Shown here: positions 5,912-6,191 of the stretch, piece by piece | How the letters are laid out: each line of letters opens with the position of its first letter | Numbering within the stretch: the first letter of the stretch is position 1 | Assembly: GCA_022563115.1 (NCBI GenBank) | Contig: JADFNY010000235.1 | Location: forward strand, 1 to 6,191 | From: Acidobacteriota bacterium | Lineage (GTDB): Bacteria > Acidobacteriota > UBA890 | Reading direction: 5' to 3' | Length of the DNA stretch: 6,191 nucleotides | Notes under the pieces: model-generated | Seen by the model: the letters and a program-made list of their open reading frames with translations, nothing else | Told to the model about the DNA's origin: nothing | The model's database searches: none | Made by a program: the position numbers and the translations under genes

Positions 5912-5959
5912 GACAGTACTGTCAAGTCAACTCGAAGTCGGCGAGAAACGCGTGATCCA
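5912..5959 (-). repeat. Dispersed intergenic repeat, copy 3 (inverted), with an adjoining palindrome
   Basis: The minus strand from 5959 to 5916 matches copies 1 and 2: TGGATCACGCGTTTCTCGCC at the left end and CTTGACAGTAC at the right, with three substitutions against copy 1. At its right end the sequence forms a perfect 12-bp palindrome, GACAGTACTGTC, at 5912-5923. The other full copies continue with CCCA instead. The element begins one base after the dehydrogenase stop. It is inverted relative to copy 2, so the two copies bracket the operon. Confidence 0.88.
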
Positions 5960-6002
5960 TCAACCGCTGAGGGCTGACGAACCGGCGCCTCTCTCGGGCA
6001 CC

Positions 6003-6191
6003 CTAATCCTCCTGTTGTCGGAAAACCTGGATACGGTCGTTGCCGAAATCCACGACGTAGATGGTGCCGTCCGGACTCACGGCCACCTCTATGGGACGGT
6101 CAAACCGACCGGGGGCGTTGCCCTCTTCACCAAACTGACCGAGAAACTTCCCCGCCGCTGAAAAAACCTGAACGCGGTCGTTGTCGACACC
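6003..6191 (-). CDS. NHL-repeat beta-propeller protein, C-terminal fragment (runs off the right edge)
   Basis: The minus strand is open from the window edge for 62 codons to a TAG at 6005-6003. It reads two successive NHL-type units: NDRVQVFSAAGKFLGQFGEE, then, after GRFDRPIEVAV, SPDGTIYVVDFGNDRIQVF. The repeat unit (R-[IV]-QVF, G-x-F-L-x-x-FG, G-x-F-x-x-P, VAVSPDG-x-IYV-x-D) is regular, which points to an NHL propeller more canonical than the one encoded at 1496-2593. The start, any export signal and any fused domain lie outside the window, so cellular location and function cannot be stated. It is convergent with the dehydrogenase gene. The 43 bp between the repeat copy and its stop codon hold nothing I can recognise. 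Confidence 0.82.
   Translation of the reverse strand, partial: GVDNDRVQVFSAAGKFLGQFGEEGNAPGRFDRPIEVAVSPDGTIYVVDFGNDRIQVFRQQED

Noticed and set aside
4603..5925. 440-codon minus-strand open frame opposite the aldehyde dehydrogenase gene
   Set aside because: It mirrors a clearly real, motif-rich dehydrogenase. Long antisense frames are expected in GC-rich genes, and its product resembles no family.
2782..5959. Composite transposon
   Set aside because: Inverted repeats are present, but there is no transposase, no recognisable IS family end and no target duplication, so this is kept only as a hypothesis.
5911..6002. Rho-independent terminator between the convergent dehydrogenase and NHL genes
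   Set aside because: The only strong dyad is a 12-bp palindrome with no loop, and no T-run follows on either strand.

Overview
The window is GC-rich bacterial chromosomal DNA. No phage, plasmid, RNA gene, CRISPR array or transposase is recognisable. Three things suggest a soil- or sediment-type Acidobacteriota or similar Gram-negative: a secreted HExxH protein of a kind common in that phylum, two NHL/six-bladed beta-propeller proteins, and dispersed intergenic repeats. This assignment is an inference; no marker gene is present.

Layout. (i) 1-757, minus strand: a signal-peptide-bearing putative zinc protease, broken by an apparent single-base frameshift near 485-505. Its 3' end overlaps, by ATGA, the start of a GntR-family regulator that runs off the left edge. 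(ii) 758-1057: divergent intergenic region. It has a hairpin over the protease ribosome-binding site and, on the other side, two direct repeats 21 bp apart that fit a LytTR binding site. (iii) 1058-1411, plus: a stand-alone LytTR DNA-binding protein. (iv) 1496-2593, minus: an exported six-bladed beta-propeller protein. (v) 2594-2877: divergent intergenic region with operator-like dyads. (vi) 2878-5910, plus: a two-gene operon of a ThDP enzyme annotated by homology as acetolactate synthase, followed 27 nt later by a succinate-semialdehyde-type aldehyde dehydrogenase. (vii) 6003-6191, minus: the C-terminal end of an NHL-repeat protein.

The main functional reading concerns the operon. An acetolactate-synthase-like enzyme next to a roughly 455-residue succinate-semialdehyde dehydrogenase is the pairing known from cyanobacteria. 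There the first enzyme is a 2-oxoglutarate decarboxylase, and the two together convert 2-oxoglutarate to succinate, bypassing 2-oxoglutarate dehydrogenase. The window may hold a non-cyanobacterial version of that TCA bypass.

The main structural reading is a roughly 47-bp intergenic repeat with three near-identical copies: 1432-1479 and 2782-2828 on plus, 5916-5959 on minus. A possible fourth fragment lies at 898-909. Copies 2 and 3 are inverted and bracket the metabolic operon; copies 1 and 2 are direct and bracket the propeller gene.
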